Below, in pieces: positions 1 to 7,035 of a DNA stretch of 64,000 nucleotides; positions within the stretch are counted from its first letter, which is position 1, and every line of letters begins with the position of its first letter. The DNA comes from Pseudomonas sp. MWU15-20650 (lineage in GTDB: Bacteria > Pseudomonadota > Gammaproteobacteria > Pseudomonadales > Pseudomonadaceae). The DNA is taken from NCBI RefSeq assembly GCF_023242475.1, contig NZ_JALJFG010000021.1, positions 1 through 64,000 on the forward strand. The letters run 5' to 3'. The position numbers and the translations under genes are program-made. The notes under the pieces are model-generated. The model searched no databases. It saw only the letters and a program-made list of their open reading frames with translations, and was not told the origin of the DNA.

Positions 1-1136
1 GCGGCAGGCACATCATCCACACGCTCTTTCTGCTTGAGCACCGCGTTCTGCCGCGCCCGCCAGCGCATCTGCATCGTGCCTTGCTTCAGCCCGCCGACCA
101 CGCCGCGAACCGCCACTGCTTTATAACGGTCCACCGCCTGCATGAACTTCGTGAGGATCGCCAGTACGCCCTTCACGAAACCCACGGCCGCCTCAAGAAT
201 TCGCTTACCGTACTTGACCAGGCGCGTGCTCAAGTACGCCACGCCCGCCGCCGGCAATGCGATGGTCAACACCGCGCCGATCACCAGATCAATCAGCAGA
301 GACAGCATAAAACCGGCGACTGCCTGTGCGACTTCACTGGGCGGTAACGCGTCCAGCCAGATCATGGCGGTGCGCAGTAACAGGTACAGCGCCGCCTCAT
401 CACTGGCCAGTAACATTGCCTGTTCCATGACCTTGGGCGCATCAGTGGCGATTTGCGCCAGCTCGGCCGCCTCGCTACCCAGTTGCTCGACGTACTTCAA
501 CGGGTCTTCCAGCACCGCCTGCACCCACTTGATGCTGTCCCACACGTCATGGATCGCCGCCCAACTGCCCGCCAGCACGCCGCTGCCAATCGCACTGGCA
601 GTAGAGCGCTCCCAATGGGGTTTGAAGCCTTTCCACTGCGACCGAAGCCACTGTTCCAAGTCCGACGTCAGCCCGGCGTAGGAGGCAAACAAGGCGTCCA
701 CTTGCGCTGCCGAAACACCACCCTGCACCCGTACCTGATAGCGCCCGCCAGCGGTGCAGTAGTGCGACCCCTTGCCGTGCTCATCAAGCATGACCAGTGC
801 GGAGCTGCCGTCATCGAGGCCAATCACCTGAACCGGGATATCGCCAATCGGCACGTCATACACCGACTCGAACTGGCTCTCGATCTTCAGCACGCCACCC
901 ACCGGGCAATGGGCCACGGTGGAAAACTGCGCGTCGCTAAGGCTCACCGAACGCTGCGAATCCCCAACCCGCAACACCCGGTCCATGCCCAGCAACGACG
1001 GCATATCTGCTGCATGACTGACCGAATCCAGCGCACGCGAATACCAGGCACCCATCTGCTGGCGGTACTCCACCAGGCTCTGATGGAAACCATCCAGCTC
1101 ATGTTCGATAGAGGTGATGTGAACAGCGTGGGTCAT
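1..1136 (-). CDS. N-terminal part of a large toxin/effector-like protein (truncated by window edge)
   Basis: The ATG at 1136 opens a frame that has no stop down to base 1, so about 378 codons are visible and the C terminus lies outside the window. The first ~150 residues look globular. They are followed by a Trp-rich stretch (SQWKGFKPHWERS, near residue 165) and a strongly hydrophobic, Gly/Ala-rich helical pair around residues 272-330, then a basic segment. This layout (soluble cap, hydrophobic hairpin, long unseen C terminus) is common in the N-terminal halves of pseudomonad type VI or polymorphic-toxin proteins, but no toxin domain is visible here. It is divergent from nothing upstream: the next gene (MerR) is on the same strand 136 bases away. 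That it is a secreted effector is inference; it could equally be another large membrane-associated protein. Confidence 0.6.
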   Translation of the reverse strand, partial: MTHAVHITSIEHELDGFHQSLVEYRQQMGAWYSRALDSVSHAADMPSLLGMDRVLRVGDSQRSVSLSDAQFSTVAHCPVGGVLKIESQFESVYDVPIGDIPVQVIGLDDGSSALVMLDEHGKGSHYCTAGGRYQVRVQGGVSAAQVDALFASYAGLTSDLEQWLRSQWKGFKPHWERSTASAIGSGVLAGSWAAIHDVWDSIKWVQAVLEDPLKYVEQLGSEAAELAQIATDAPKVMEQAMLLASDEAALYLLLRTAMIWLDALPPSEVAQAVAGFMLSLLIDLVIGAVLTIALPAAGVAYLSTRLVKYGKRILEAAVGFVKGVLAILTKFMQAVDRYKAVAVRGVVGGLKQGTMQMRWRARQNAVLKQKERVDDVPA

Positions 1137-1271
1137 CCATGACGTCTCGGCAGAAGGCAAGGCGTCGGAGTCTGCCGCAGCGAAAAGCGGCTGGATGAAC
1201 GGTTTTGAAAATCAGATTGCCCCTACAAAATGCTCGCAAAAGTCGGTGCTAACTCATGCGCAAGGGCTACT

Positions 1272-1652
1272 TCAAATCGCGATACTGCTGATTGACGAGC
1301 AGTGCCCATGAGCGTCTTTCAGTTGGGTTTCAAATTCAATCAAGCCCGCCTGCATCCGTTGCAACTCGGCGATTTGCGCAGCCAGCGCGCGCTTCTTGTT
1401 GGCGATGGCTTGGTCCGCCCGGTCCCAGGGAAGGGTATCGCCGTCGTACCCCAGCAAAATCTCCTGCAATTCCTTGAGTTTGAACCCCAGTTGCTGGGCG
1501 CATTTGATAAAGGTCAGCCGCTCGACGCTGTGTGCCGTGTAGACGCGATAACCGCCCTGGCGCTGAGGCTCGGGCATCAATCCAATCGCCTCATAGTGAC
1601 GAATCGCCTTGATGGTTGTGCCGGACAACTGCGCGGCTTTGCCGATGTACAT
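1272..1652 (-). CDS. MerR-family transcriptional regulator
   Basis: A 126-residue protein that opens with the MerR winged helix-turn-helix (YIGKAAQLSGTTIKAIRHYEAIG, broken here as YIGKAAQLSG then TTIKAIRHYEAIG), continues with the RVY wing, and ends in a dimerisation helix of about residues 75-115. The C terminus has HGHC and few other cysteines, so a metal-sensing CxxC site of the CueR kind is not evident. I place the start at 1652 because GGGAG lies 5 bases upstream; an in-frame ATG at 1670 has no comparable site. The start lies inside the 3' end of the upstream quinone reductase gene, so the two are probably cotranscribed and translationally coupled. The likely role is control of its own redox operon (inference). 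Confidence 0.85.
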   Translation of the reverse strand: MYIGKAAQLSGTTIKAIRHYEAIGLMPEPQRQGGYRVYTAHSVERLTFIKCAQQLGFKLKELQEILLGYDGDTLPWDRADQAIANKKRALAAQIAELQRMQAGLIEFETQLKDAHGHCSSISSIAI

Positions 1653-2235
1653 GAAAACTCCCTTTTTCAAATAGTGCGCCGGCTTGTTTCAGCCACTGGG
1701 CTCGCTGCGTCAACGAAGAGCCCAACACCGGCCCGAACAGCAGTGTCTTGCTCGGCGTGATACCGCAAAACGCCAGCGTGGTGCGACGCATCTGGTGGAT
1801 GGCCGGCATGCGATAGATCCAGCGGTAATACCATGCCGGCGTGTCCAGGGTCACTAGCAAGTGCGCGGTTCGACCCTTTAGCAGTTTGTCAGGGAATGCC
1901 TTGCCTGCGCGGTATTTGAAGGCGAAGCCGGAGAGGAAAATGCGGTCGATGAAGCCTTTCATCAGTGCCGGGATACCGCCCCACCAAACGGGGAAAACCC
2001 AGGCCAGGTGCTCGGCCCAAAGGATGTCGGACTGGGCGCTGAGCAAGTCGGGTTCCAGCGCCTGGGCCTGGGTATAACCGTGGTGAAGGATAGGGTCGAA
2101 CGTGAGCTCCCCCAGGCGCAGGACGCGCACTTCGTGGCCAGCCGTTTTCGCGGCATGGATATAGGTCTGCGCGAGGGCTGAACAAAAACTATTGGCGGAC
2201 GGGTGGCCGAGAATGACCAGGATGCGCTGACTCAT
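1591..2235 (-). CDS. NAD(P)H-dependent quinone reductase, flavodoxin-like fold
   Basis: A 214-residue flavoprotein of the NAD(P)H dehydrogenase (quinone)/KefF/MdaB superfamily. The N terminus has the FMN/FAD phosphate-binding start (ILVILGHPSANSFCSAL), and residues ~75-100 carry the typical PVWWGGIPALMKGFIDR segment that contacts the isoalloxazine ring. Members transfer two electrons from NAD(P)H to quinones or other electrophiles in the cytoplasm. The last ~20 codons overlap the downstream MerR gene and do not look family-like, so the original stop may have been lost and the frame extended. The pairing with a MerR regulator suggests induction by electrophiles or redox-cycling compounds (inference). 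Confidence 0.85.
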   Translation of the reverse strand: MSQRILVILGHPSANSFCSALAQTYIHAAKTAGHEVRVLRLGELTFDPILHHGYTQAQALEPDLLSAQSDILWAEHLAWVFPVWWGGIPALMKGFIDRIFLSGFAFKYRAGKAFPDKLLKGRTAHLLVTLDTPAWYYRWIYRMPAIHQMRRTTLAFCGITPSKTLLFGPVLGSSLTQRAQWLKQAGALFEKGSFHVHRQSRAVVRHNHQGDSSL

Positions 2236-2298
2236 GGTGTTGGGTCCTGAAATGGGCGTTCAGGGTAGGGGGTGCCGTATAGGGGAGAGTCAAGGATC

Positions 2299-2880
2299 AT
2301 GGCTAATGCCATTCTCGTTTTTCGACGCAATGGCGAATGGTCTCGACAGGTGCCAGCAGGACCGTTCCGTAAGGTACGCAGTCAGAACGATCAAGGCTGG
2401 GGTAGCAAAGTGATCGACCGCCTTGCACAGGATCTGCGGGCGACCTTTCCCGACATCAAGGGTTTTTCGCCGCGTAATCTGAAGTCCGTGCGTGCTGTTG
2501 CCGAGGCGCAAGAGCGCGATATCGAAAACGCCTTGATCAAGCATGTCACTGACTTTTTATTGGTGTTGGGCGCGGGCTTTGCCTTCGTTGGCCGGCAAGT
2601 GCTGCTGAATGTAGGCGGTGATGAGTTCTTCATCGACCTGTTGTTCTATCACTTGAAGCTGCGTTGCTACGTGGTGATCGAACTCAAGGCGGGCAAGTTC
2701 AAGCCCGAGCATTTGGGCAAGTTGAGCTTCTACCTCGCGGCTGTGGATGCCGAGTTGAAGCACCCACAGGATGGGAGTTGGCGGGGTAGAACCGCGCAAG
2801 CACCGCAAGCCTGCTTTTCAGGGCAGGCTTATTGTCACATTCGGCTGACTTACTTCTGGTGCGCAGTCAGCGCCGCATAG
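2299..2880 (+). pseudogene. Deletion relic of a YhcG/DUF1016-type PDDEXK nuclease
   Basis: The frame from about 2390 to 2776 reads as two pieces of a YhcG-type protein joined directly. The first is the end of the DUF1016 N-terminal domain (GWGSKVIDRLAQDL...FPDIKGFSPRNLKSVRA); the second is the PDDEXK nuclease core (AQERDIENAL, VGGDEFFIDLLFYH, YVVIELKAGKFKPEH). Intact family members, about 330-380 residues, have roughly 100 residues between these pieces, and these are missing here, in frame. The residues before the first piece and after HPQDGSW do not resemble the family, so both ends are also lost. The nuclease-type residues (E..D..ELK) survive, but the fold is incomplete. I treat it as a pseudogene; intact relatives act on DNA and often sit in defence-rich loci. 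Confidence 0.75.
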
Positions 2881-3482
2881 CCATTCATCAAGTTGCGATA
2901 GTTGGGAATGCGCTGGGACAACAGATTCCCCAGGCCCTCAATGTCGTTGCGCCAGTCGCGGTGCAACTCACACGCCACCGAGAACCAGTTCATCAGTTGC
3001 GCCCCCGCTTGCGTCATCCGGCTCCACGCCGCCTGCTGCACCGTGGTGTTGAACGTGCCCGACGCATCCGTCACCACAAACACCTCAAACCCTTCCGCCA
3101 GCGCCGACAAGGTCGGGAACGCCACGCACACATCCGTCACCACACCGGCAATGATGATCTGCTTGCGCCCGGTAGCCTTGATCGCCTTGACGAAGTCCTC
3201 GTTATCCCAGGCATTGATCTGACCAGGACGAGCGATGTACGGCGCGTCCGGGAACATCTCCTTCAACTCCGGTACCAGCGGGCCATTGGGGCCTTGCTCG
3301 AAGCTGGTGGTGAGGATGGTCGGCAGGTTGAAGAACTTGGCCAGGTCAGCCAGGGCCAGCACGTTGTTCTTGAATTCGTTGGGGGAGAAGTCCTGCACCA
3401 GCGAGATCAGGCCGGTCTGGTGGTCGACCAGCAAAACGATGGCGTCGTCTTTGTTCAAGCGGTTGTAGGTTGCAGTGCTCAT
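2850..3482 (-). CDS. ycaC: YcaC-like isochorismatase-family cysteine hydrolase
   Basis: A 210-residue cysteine hydrolase, the same length as E. coli YcaC (208). Residues near the N terminus read AIVLLVDHQTGL with the catalytic Asp. The middle has the Lys of the triad and VTTDVC-like GVVTDVCVAFP with the nucleophile Cys about residue 118, followed by FEVFVVTDASGT. Substrates of this branch are not settled. I take the ATG at 3482 rather than the in-frame ATG at 3530 because AAAGGATTT lies just upstream and the alignment with YcaC begins there. It is a single gene, convergent with the nuclease relic and divergent from the YjfI-like operon, with 262 bases of regulatory sequence between. Confidence 0.9.
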   Translation of the reverse strand: MSTATYNRLNKDDAIVLLVDHQTGLISLVQDFSPNEFKNNVLALADLAKFFNLPTILTTSFEQGPNGPLVPELKEMFPDAPYIARPGQINAWDNEDFVKAIKATGRKQIIIAGVVTDVCVAFPTLSALAEGFEVFVVTDASGTFNTTVQQAAWSRMTQAGAQLMNWFSVACELHRDWRNDIEGLGNLLSQRIPNYRNLMNGYAALTAHQK

Positions 3483-3663
3483 GGTTGAAATCCTTTTTTG
3501 TTTAAGTGGGTTGGGCGTTGCGTTCAACATGGGTACAGATTAATGGGGGAGGGAGGGGGGATAAATCGGCTGGAATGGGTAATACCGTCAACTCAGGAGA
3601 GACAATGCTTGAGCGGTCGCAGCGCCTGGTCTTTTTCGTGGCTGGAAGACGTCTCGGAAAAAT

Positions 3664-3675
3664 CTCACGCGTGAG
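3664..3675. promoter_or_regulatory. Palindromic operator 1 of the YjfI-like operon
   Basis: A perfect 12-bp palindrome, CTCACGCGTGAG. It lies immediately upstream of the proposed -35 box. An identical palindrome occurs 46 bp downstream. The binding protein is unknown; no regulator gene adjoins. Confidence 0.7.
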
Positions 3676-3678
3676 CTA

Positions 3679-3707
3679 TTGAGCGCGGCGAACATTGCCT
3701 GTAGATT
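3679..3707 (+). promoter_or_regulatory. Candidate sigma-70 promoter of the YjfI-like operon
   Basis: TTGAGC (3679-3684) and TAGATT (3702-3707) are separated by exactly 17 bp, a good -35/-10 pair. The predicted transcription start, about 3714, falls inside the second palindrome. The pair sits precisely between the two operators. Confidence 0.55.
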
Positions 3708-3709
3708 TT

Positions 3710-3721
3710 CTCACGCGTGAG
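3710..3721. promoter_or_regulatory. Palindromic operator 2 of the YjfI-like operon
   Basis: A second perfect copy of CTCACGCGTGAG, covering the predicted transcription start. A protein bound here would block initiation, and one bound at both copies could loop or cooperate across the promoter (about 4.4 helical turns apart). This is inference from position. Confidence 0.7.
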
Positions 3722-3744
3722 TTTTTCACAACGAGGTCAGCACC

Positions 3745-4434
3745 ATGAAAAGCAGCTCTCCATCGAGCCCTGCTGCAGGGCCCGATACCGATTCAGCAAG
3801 CCTTCAGGGAGAGCGCTTGAAGCCGTCCGCAAAAAAGCCATCGAGCTTTTACATGAAGCAGATGCGTGCGGGCCTGGCGGCCGCCGGTTATGTGAAACAC
3901 GAAACTTGGGTGCTTCCCGAAAACCGAAGCCTGCTCAAGCAGATGGAGAAACAGCTTCGCCAACCGATCCTGGCTGGCTCATTCATGTCGGAGAATTTCA
4001 TGAGCGCAGGTACCAACTGGAACAACGACCGTCTCTTCAGCGCGCTTCAGGCCCTGGACGAAGTGGTTTCCAACGACATTACGCTTTCTCTCGTCCAAGG
4101 CGCCGAGTCCAGCATCAAGCTGGAAATGAACGACTTCGGTGGCCTGCCGATTTACATCGCGGTGGTGGGCGAGCAAATCATCGTGGATACCGTGCTGGTC
4201 GACGTCGAGTCCATCAACGATGTCGTCAAATTCAATGACGCGGTGCTGCGCAGCCGGGAAATGTTCCCGTTGTCTTCGATCGGTATCGAGTCCATGCCGA
4301 ACGGTCAGGTGGTCTACAACATGTTCGGTGCCCTCAGCTCCGACTCCAGCCTGACCAACATCGTGACCGAGGTGAAAACCCTCGTCGACAACGTGCAGCG
4401 CGCCAGCGAAGCCTTCGAACGTTTCTTCAATTAA
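3745..4434 (+). CDS. yjfI: YjfI family protein (DUF2170)
   Basis: A 229-residue protein whose C-terminal half (about residues 125-229) matches the DUF2170/YjfI domain: acidic, with GLPIYIAVVGEQIIVDTVL and SRE-MFPLSSIGIE. The N-terminal ~95 residues are a Ser/Pro/Lys-rich extension followed by a helical segment; E. coli YjfI is shorter (about 133). No signal peptide or membrane segment is seen, so it is cytoplasmic. It is first in a seven-gene operon with a PspA homologue 17 bases downstream, the same order as E. coli yjfI-yjfJ. The biochemical function is unknown; the association with PspA/IM30 points to membrane maintenance (inference). The operon promoter carries a duplicated palindrome. 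Confidence 0.85.
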   Translation: MKSSSPSSPAAGPDTDSASLQGERLKPSAKKPSSFYMKQMRAGLAAAGYVKHETWVLPENRSLLKQMEKQLRQPILAGSFMSENFMSAGTNWNNDRLFSALQALDEVVSNDITLSLVQGAESSIKLEMNDFGGLPIYIAVVGEQIIVDTVLVDVESINDVVKFNDAVLRSREMFPLSSIGIESMPNGQVVYNMFGALSSDSSLTNIVTEVKTLVDNVQRASEAFERFFN

Positions 4435-4451
4435 TTATTCAGGAATTTCCA

Positions 4452-5150
4452 ATGACTCAGTCCATCTGGAGCAAATTGTTCACCGCGCTGCGTGGCGGTG
4501 CCAACGAAGTCGGCGAATCGATCGTCGACCAACAGGCCCTGCGCATTCTTGACCAGGAAATTCGCGATGCTGACAGTGCGCTGGCCAACGCCAAGCGTGA
4601 GTTGGTCAGCATCATGGCCAAGCACAAGCTGTCGGCTGATCGTGTCGGCGAGTACGACGCCAAGATCAAAGATCTGGAGTCCAAGGCGATGGCCGCTATC
4701 CAGGCCAATCGTGAAGACCTCGCGCTGGAAGTGGCCGAAGCCATTTCGACCCTGACCAACGAACGGGACGTCGAGCAAAAGCAGGCCACCGAATTCGGTG
4801 GGTACGCTGACAGCATGCGCAGGGACATCACCAAGGCTGAGAGCCGGATTAAAAGCCTGCGCCAGCAAGTGGATATGGCCAAGGCTCGCGACAGCGTGCA
4901 GAAGGCTCAGGTCAGTGCGTCCATTGCCAGCGGCGGTGCCAACGGCAAGCTGGAAACGGCTGTTGGTACGCTCAATCGCTTACAGGCCAAGCAGCAGCAA
5001 CGCGCCGCTGAACTGCAAGCCCAGGATGAACTGGCTGAAGCGTCGACGGGCACCGACCTGGAACGCAAGCTGCGCGAAGCCGGCATCACGCCGAACGCAG
5101 GCAGTGCCAATGCGATTCTGGAACGCCTGAAGCAAAAGTCGGCCGAGTAA
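4452..5150 (+). CDS. yjfJ: PspA/IM30 family envelope-stress protein (YjfJ-like)
   Basis: A 232-residue, almost wholly helical protein with the PspA/IM30 pattern. It starts with an amphipathic helix (SIWSKLFTALRGG), continues with long charged coiled coils through about residue 160, and ends in a Gln/Ala-rich and acidic tail. Family members form rods or carpets on the inner membrane and are ESCRT-III-like; they protect against loss of proton motive force. It corresponds to E. coli YjfJ by operon position. There is no PspF-type activator nearby, so control differs from the classical psp operon. An intrinsic terminator follows the stop codon, so this gene and yjfI may be made in excess over the later operon members. 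Confidence 0.9.
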   Translation: MTQSIWSKLFTALRGGANEVGESIVDQQALRILDQEIRDADSALANAKRELVSIMAKHKLSADRVGEYDAKIKDLESKAMAAIQANREDLALEVAEAISTLTNERDVEQKQATEFGGYADSMRRDITKAESRIKSLRQQVDMAKARDSVQKAQVSASIASGGANGKLETAVGTLNRLQAKQQQRAAELQAQDELAEASTGTDLERKLREAGITPNAGSANAILERLKQKSAE

Positions 5151-5163
5151 GCAGCGCCGCCGC

Positions 5164-5193
5164 AGGAGGGGCATTTTTCTGCCCTTCCTTTTT
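5164..5193 (+). terminator. Internal terminator between the PspA-like and rhomboid genes
   Basis: AGGAGGGGCA (5164-5173) can pair with TGCCCTTCCT (5180-5189) with one G-U pair, loop TTTTTC, followed by a T run to 5193. It lies between co-directional genes only 57 bases apart, so partial read-through is expected. Confidence 0.65.
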
Positions 5194-5207
5194 ACGTCGA
5201 GGTCAGG

Positions 5208-5768
5208 ATGGACGCCCTGAAAGGTTTCAAGACAATCGCAGGGCTGGCGCTCTTCATGGTCGCGCTGCAACTGCTCAATGTGGCGACCGGTTACAGCCTA
5301 ATGGCATTCGGCCTGGTCCCGAGAACGCTGCAAGGGCTGCCAGGCATCCTCACCTCACCGTTTTTGCACGCGTCCTTTGCACACCTGAGCGCGAACCTGA
5401 TTGCCTTTCTGATCCTGGGTACGCTGGTCATTATCGAAGGGCGCCATCGGTTCATTGCCGTCAGCGCGATCATTATTGTGCTGGGCGGCTCACTGGTTTG
5501 GCTGTTCGGTTTTGCAGGCGTTCACGTCGGTGCCAGTGGCTGGGTATTCGGGCTGTGGACCTACCTGCTGTCTCGCGCCTGGTTCCACAGGAGCTGGAGC
5601 AACCTGCTAACGGCCGGTGTCGTGGCGGTGCTTTATGGCGGCTTGATCGTTGGTTTCCTGCCTCGACAGGGTATTTCCTTCGAAGGTCATCTGTTTGGTG
5701 CGTTCGCCGGGTTTATTGCCGCCAAAGTACTGTTATCTACACCGCGCAGCAGGTTTAATGCCGGCTGA
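5208..5768 (+). CDS. Rhomboid-family intramembrane serine protease
   Basis: A 186-residue membrane protein with about six hydrophobic segments. Rhomboid hallmarks are present: HLSAN (His59, Asn63) in the second segment, the nucleophile motif GASGW (Ser110) and the catalytic His in FEGHLFGAFAG (His161). The catalytic dyad is therefore intact. Rhomboids cleave transmembrane or juxtamembrane segments within the inner membrane. It lies inside the YjfI/PspA operon, 57 bases after the PspA-like stop and behind an internal terminator. To my knowledge the E. coli yjfI-yjfC operon lacks a rhomboid at this place. Possible substrates are the neighbouring DUF350 membrane protein or DUF1190 lipoprotein (speculative). 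Confidence 0.9.
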   Translation: MDALKGFKTIAGLALFMVALQLLNVATGYSLMAFGLVPRTLQGLPGILTSPFLHASFAHLSANLIAFLILGTLVIIEGRHRFIAVSAIIIVLGGSLVWLFGFAGVHVGASGWVFGLWTYLLSRAWFHRSWSNLLTAGVVAVLYGGLIVGFLPRQGISFEGHLFGAFAGFIAAKVLLSTPRSRFNAG

Positions 5769-5898
5769 ACGCACTTGAGCCTCCAGGCGTCGAGTCGATG
5801 GCGTCATCAGGAATCAAGTACCCAGGGAGTCAGGGACGTCATGTCTACTTTTCTTTTGTCACGCATCTACGCCTCCTCCCGCTGCAAGGAAATCTCCA

Positions 5899-6573
5899 AT
5901 GGGATGGTTTAAACAGTTGATGGGGCTTGAGGCCCCGCAAGCGAATACCGAGTCCAAATGGACCGCCAGCGAAACGGCGCCGGCTACCGGGCCGTTGGGC
6001 TTGGCGCTGGGCAAAGGCGTGCTCTTCGACGCGAGCCTGAAATTGTTGCTCGATGAGAAAACCACGGTGGTGATCCCCGGTTCCCAGGAGATCTGGGCCA
6101 ACGGCACCGTTGACCTCGGGCAGTCGACCTGGCTGTCGCGCTATTACATGAACGACGAAGATTACTGGCTGCAAGTGCACACCACGGGCGACATCGCCGG
6201 GCAGGTCGAGTCGGTGATCCTGTTCAACTACCTCAGTTACGTCACCCTCAGCAGTGAAGCGGAACTGCGTCGGCTGGCGGGCCCACAGAGCCTGATCGGG
6301 CTACCGACTTACACCCACGACGGCGTCGAGTACGCGCGCGTATGGGGCAGCGAGGCTGGCCAGACAGAATTGGTGGCGATGAGCGAACAGGTGATCAACC
6401 CGCAGACCTCTTACAGTGTCGAGCACCGTTCAATGCTGTACGCCCGCGACACCGGCTTGACCGATCGTCGAGAGTTTCTGCTGTTTTCCGTGGAAGAAGA
6501 CGCGCAAGGCTCCATCAGCCTGAGCACGTCGCTGGGCATTTCGCTGTACACAACCGACCTGACTGCGCTCTAA
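5899..6573 (+). CDS. yjfK: DUF2491 family protein (YjfK-like)
   Basis: A 224-residue soluble protein of the DUF2491/YjfK family. It starts MGWFKQLMGLE and has mostly beta-strand character, with an aromatic-rich centre (STWLSRYYMNDEDYWLQ) and a repeating acidic pattern toward the end (FLLFSVEEDAQGSISLS). There is no signal peptide. It keeps the E. coli order, YjfK before YjfL. Its function is unknown. A 130-base gap without a recognisable gene separates it from the rhomboid; a weak extra promoter there cannot be excluded. Good Shine-Dalgarno AAGGAAAT precedes the ATG. Confidence 0.85.
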   Translation: MGWFKQLMGLEAPQANTESKWTASETAPATGPLGLALGKGVLFDASLKLLLDEKTTVVIPGSQEIWANGTVDLGQSTWLSRYYMNDEDYWLQVHTTGDIAGQVESVILFNYLSYVTLSSEAELRRLAGPQSLIGLPTYTHDGVEYARVWGSEAGQTELVAMSEQVINPQTSYSVEHRSMLYARDTGLTDRREFLLFSVEEDAQGSISLSTSLGISLYTTDLTAL

Positions 6574-6588
6574 AAAAGGAAGAAGTCC

Positions 6589-7017
6589 ATGCTAGAAGCT
6601 CTCTCCATCTCCCTGAATAAAGCGGCCGTGTTCGGGTTTGTCACCTACATCCTGGGGGCTGCTGTACTGTTCGCTTTGTTCCAGTTCATCTACACCCGCA
6701 TCACCCCGCACGAAGAGTTCGAGCTGATCCGTTCGGGCAACGTGTCGGCGGCGGTCGCCCTGGGCGGTGCCATGATTGGTTTCGCCATTCCGGCCAGCAA
6801 TGTGATTGCCTACTCGATCAGCATCCTCGACTTCGTTGTCTGGGCGGTGATTGCAGCCGTCGTGCAACTGTTGGCGTTCATGGTGACCAGCCTGGTGCTC
6901 AAAGGCACGTCCGAGCGCATCAAAAAAGGCGAGCTCGCAGCCGGCATCTACGTAGCTGCCGTGGCCGTCAGCGTGGGCATGTTGAATGCCGCGTGCATGA
7001 CGCCTTCCCAGAATTGA
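6589..7017 (+). CDS. yjfL: DUF350 membrane protein (YjfL-like)
   Basis: A 142-residue inner-membrane protein with four predicted helices (about residues 12-34, 55-75, 80-105 and 115-138). The ALGGAMIGFAIP signature of DUF350 lies in the second helix, and a short positively charged loop (TSERIKKGE) precedes the last helix. DUF350 proteins are predicted membrane partners of PspA-type and ATP-grasp enzymes in stress operons; no activity is established. It starts 15 bases after the DUF2491 stop with AAAAAAGGAAG as ribosome site. The next gene begins almost at its stop codon. Confidence 0.88.
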   Translation: MLEALSISLNKAAVFGFVTYILGAAVLFALFQFIYTRITPHEEFELIRSGNVSAAVALGGAMIGFAIPASNVIAYSISILDFVVWAVIAAVVQLLAFMVTSLVLKGTSERIKKGELAAGIYVAAVAVSVGMLNAACMTPSQN

Positions 7018-7035
7018 TTGAGCACGGAGCTCGTG

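Noticed and set aside
2808..2831. Hairpin AAGCCTGC/GCAGGCTT as terminator of ycaC
   Set aside because: No U tract on either strand, so I do not call it a terminator.
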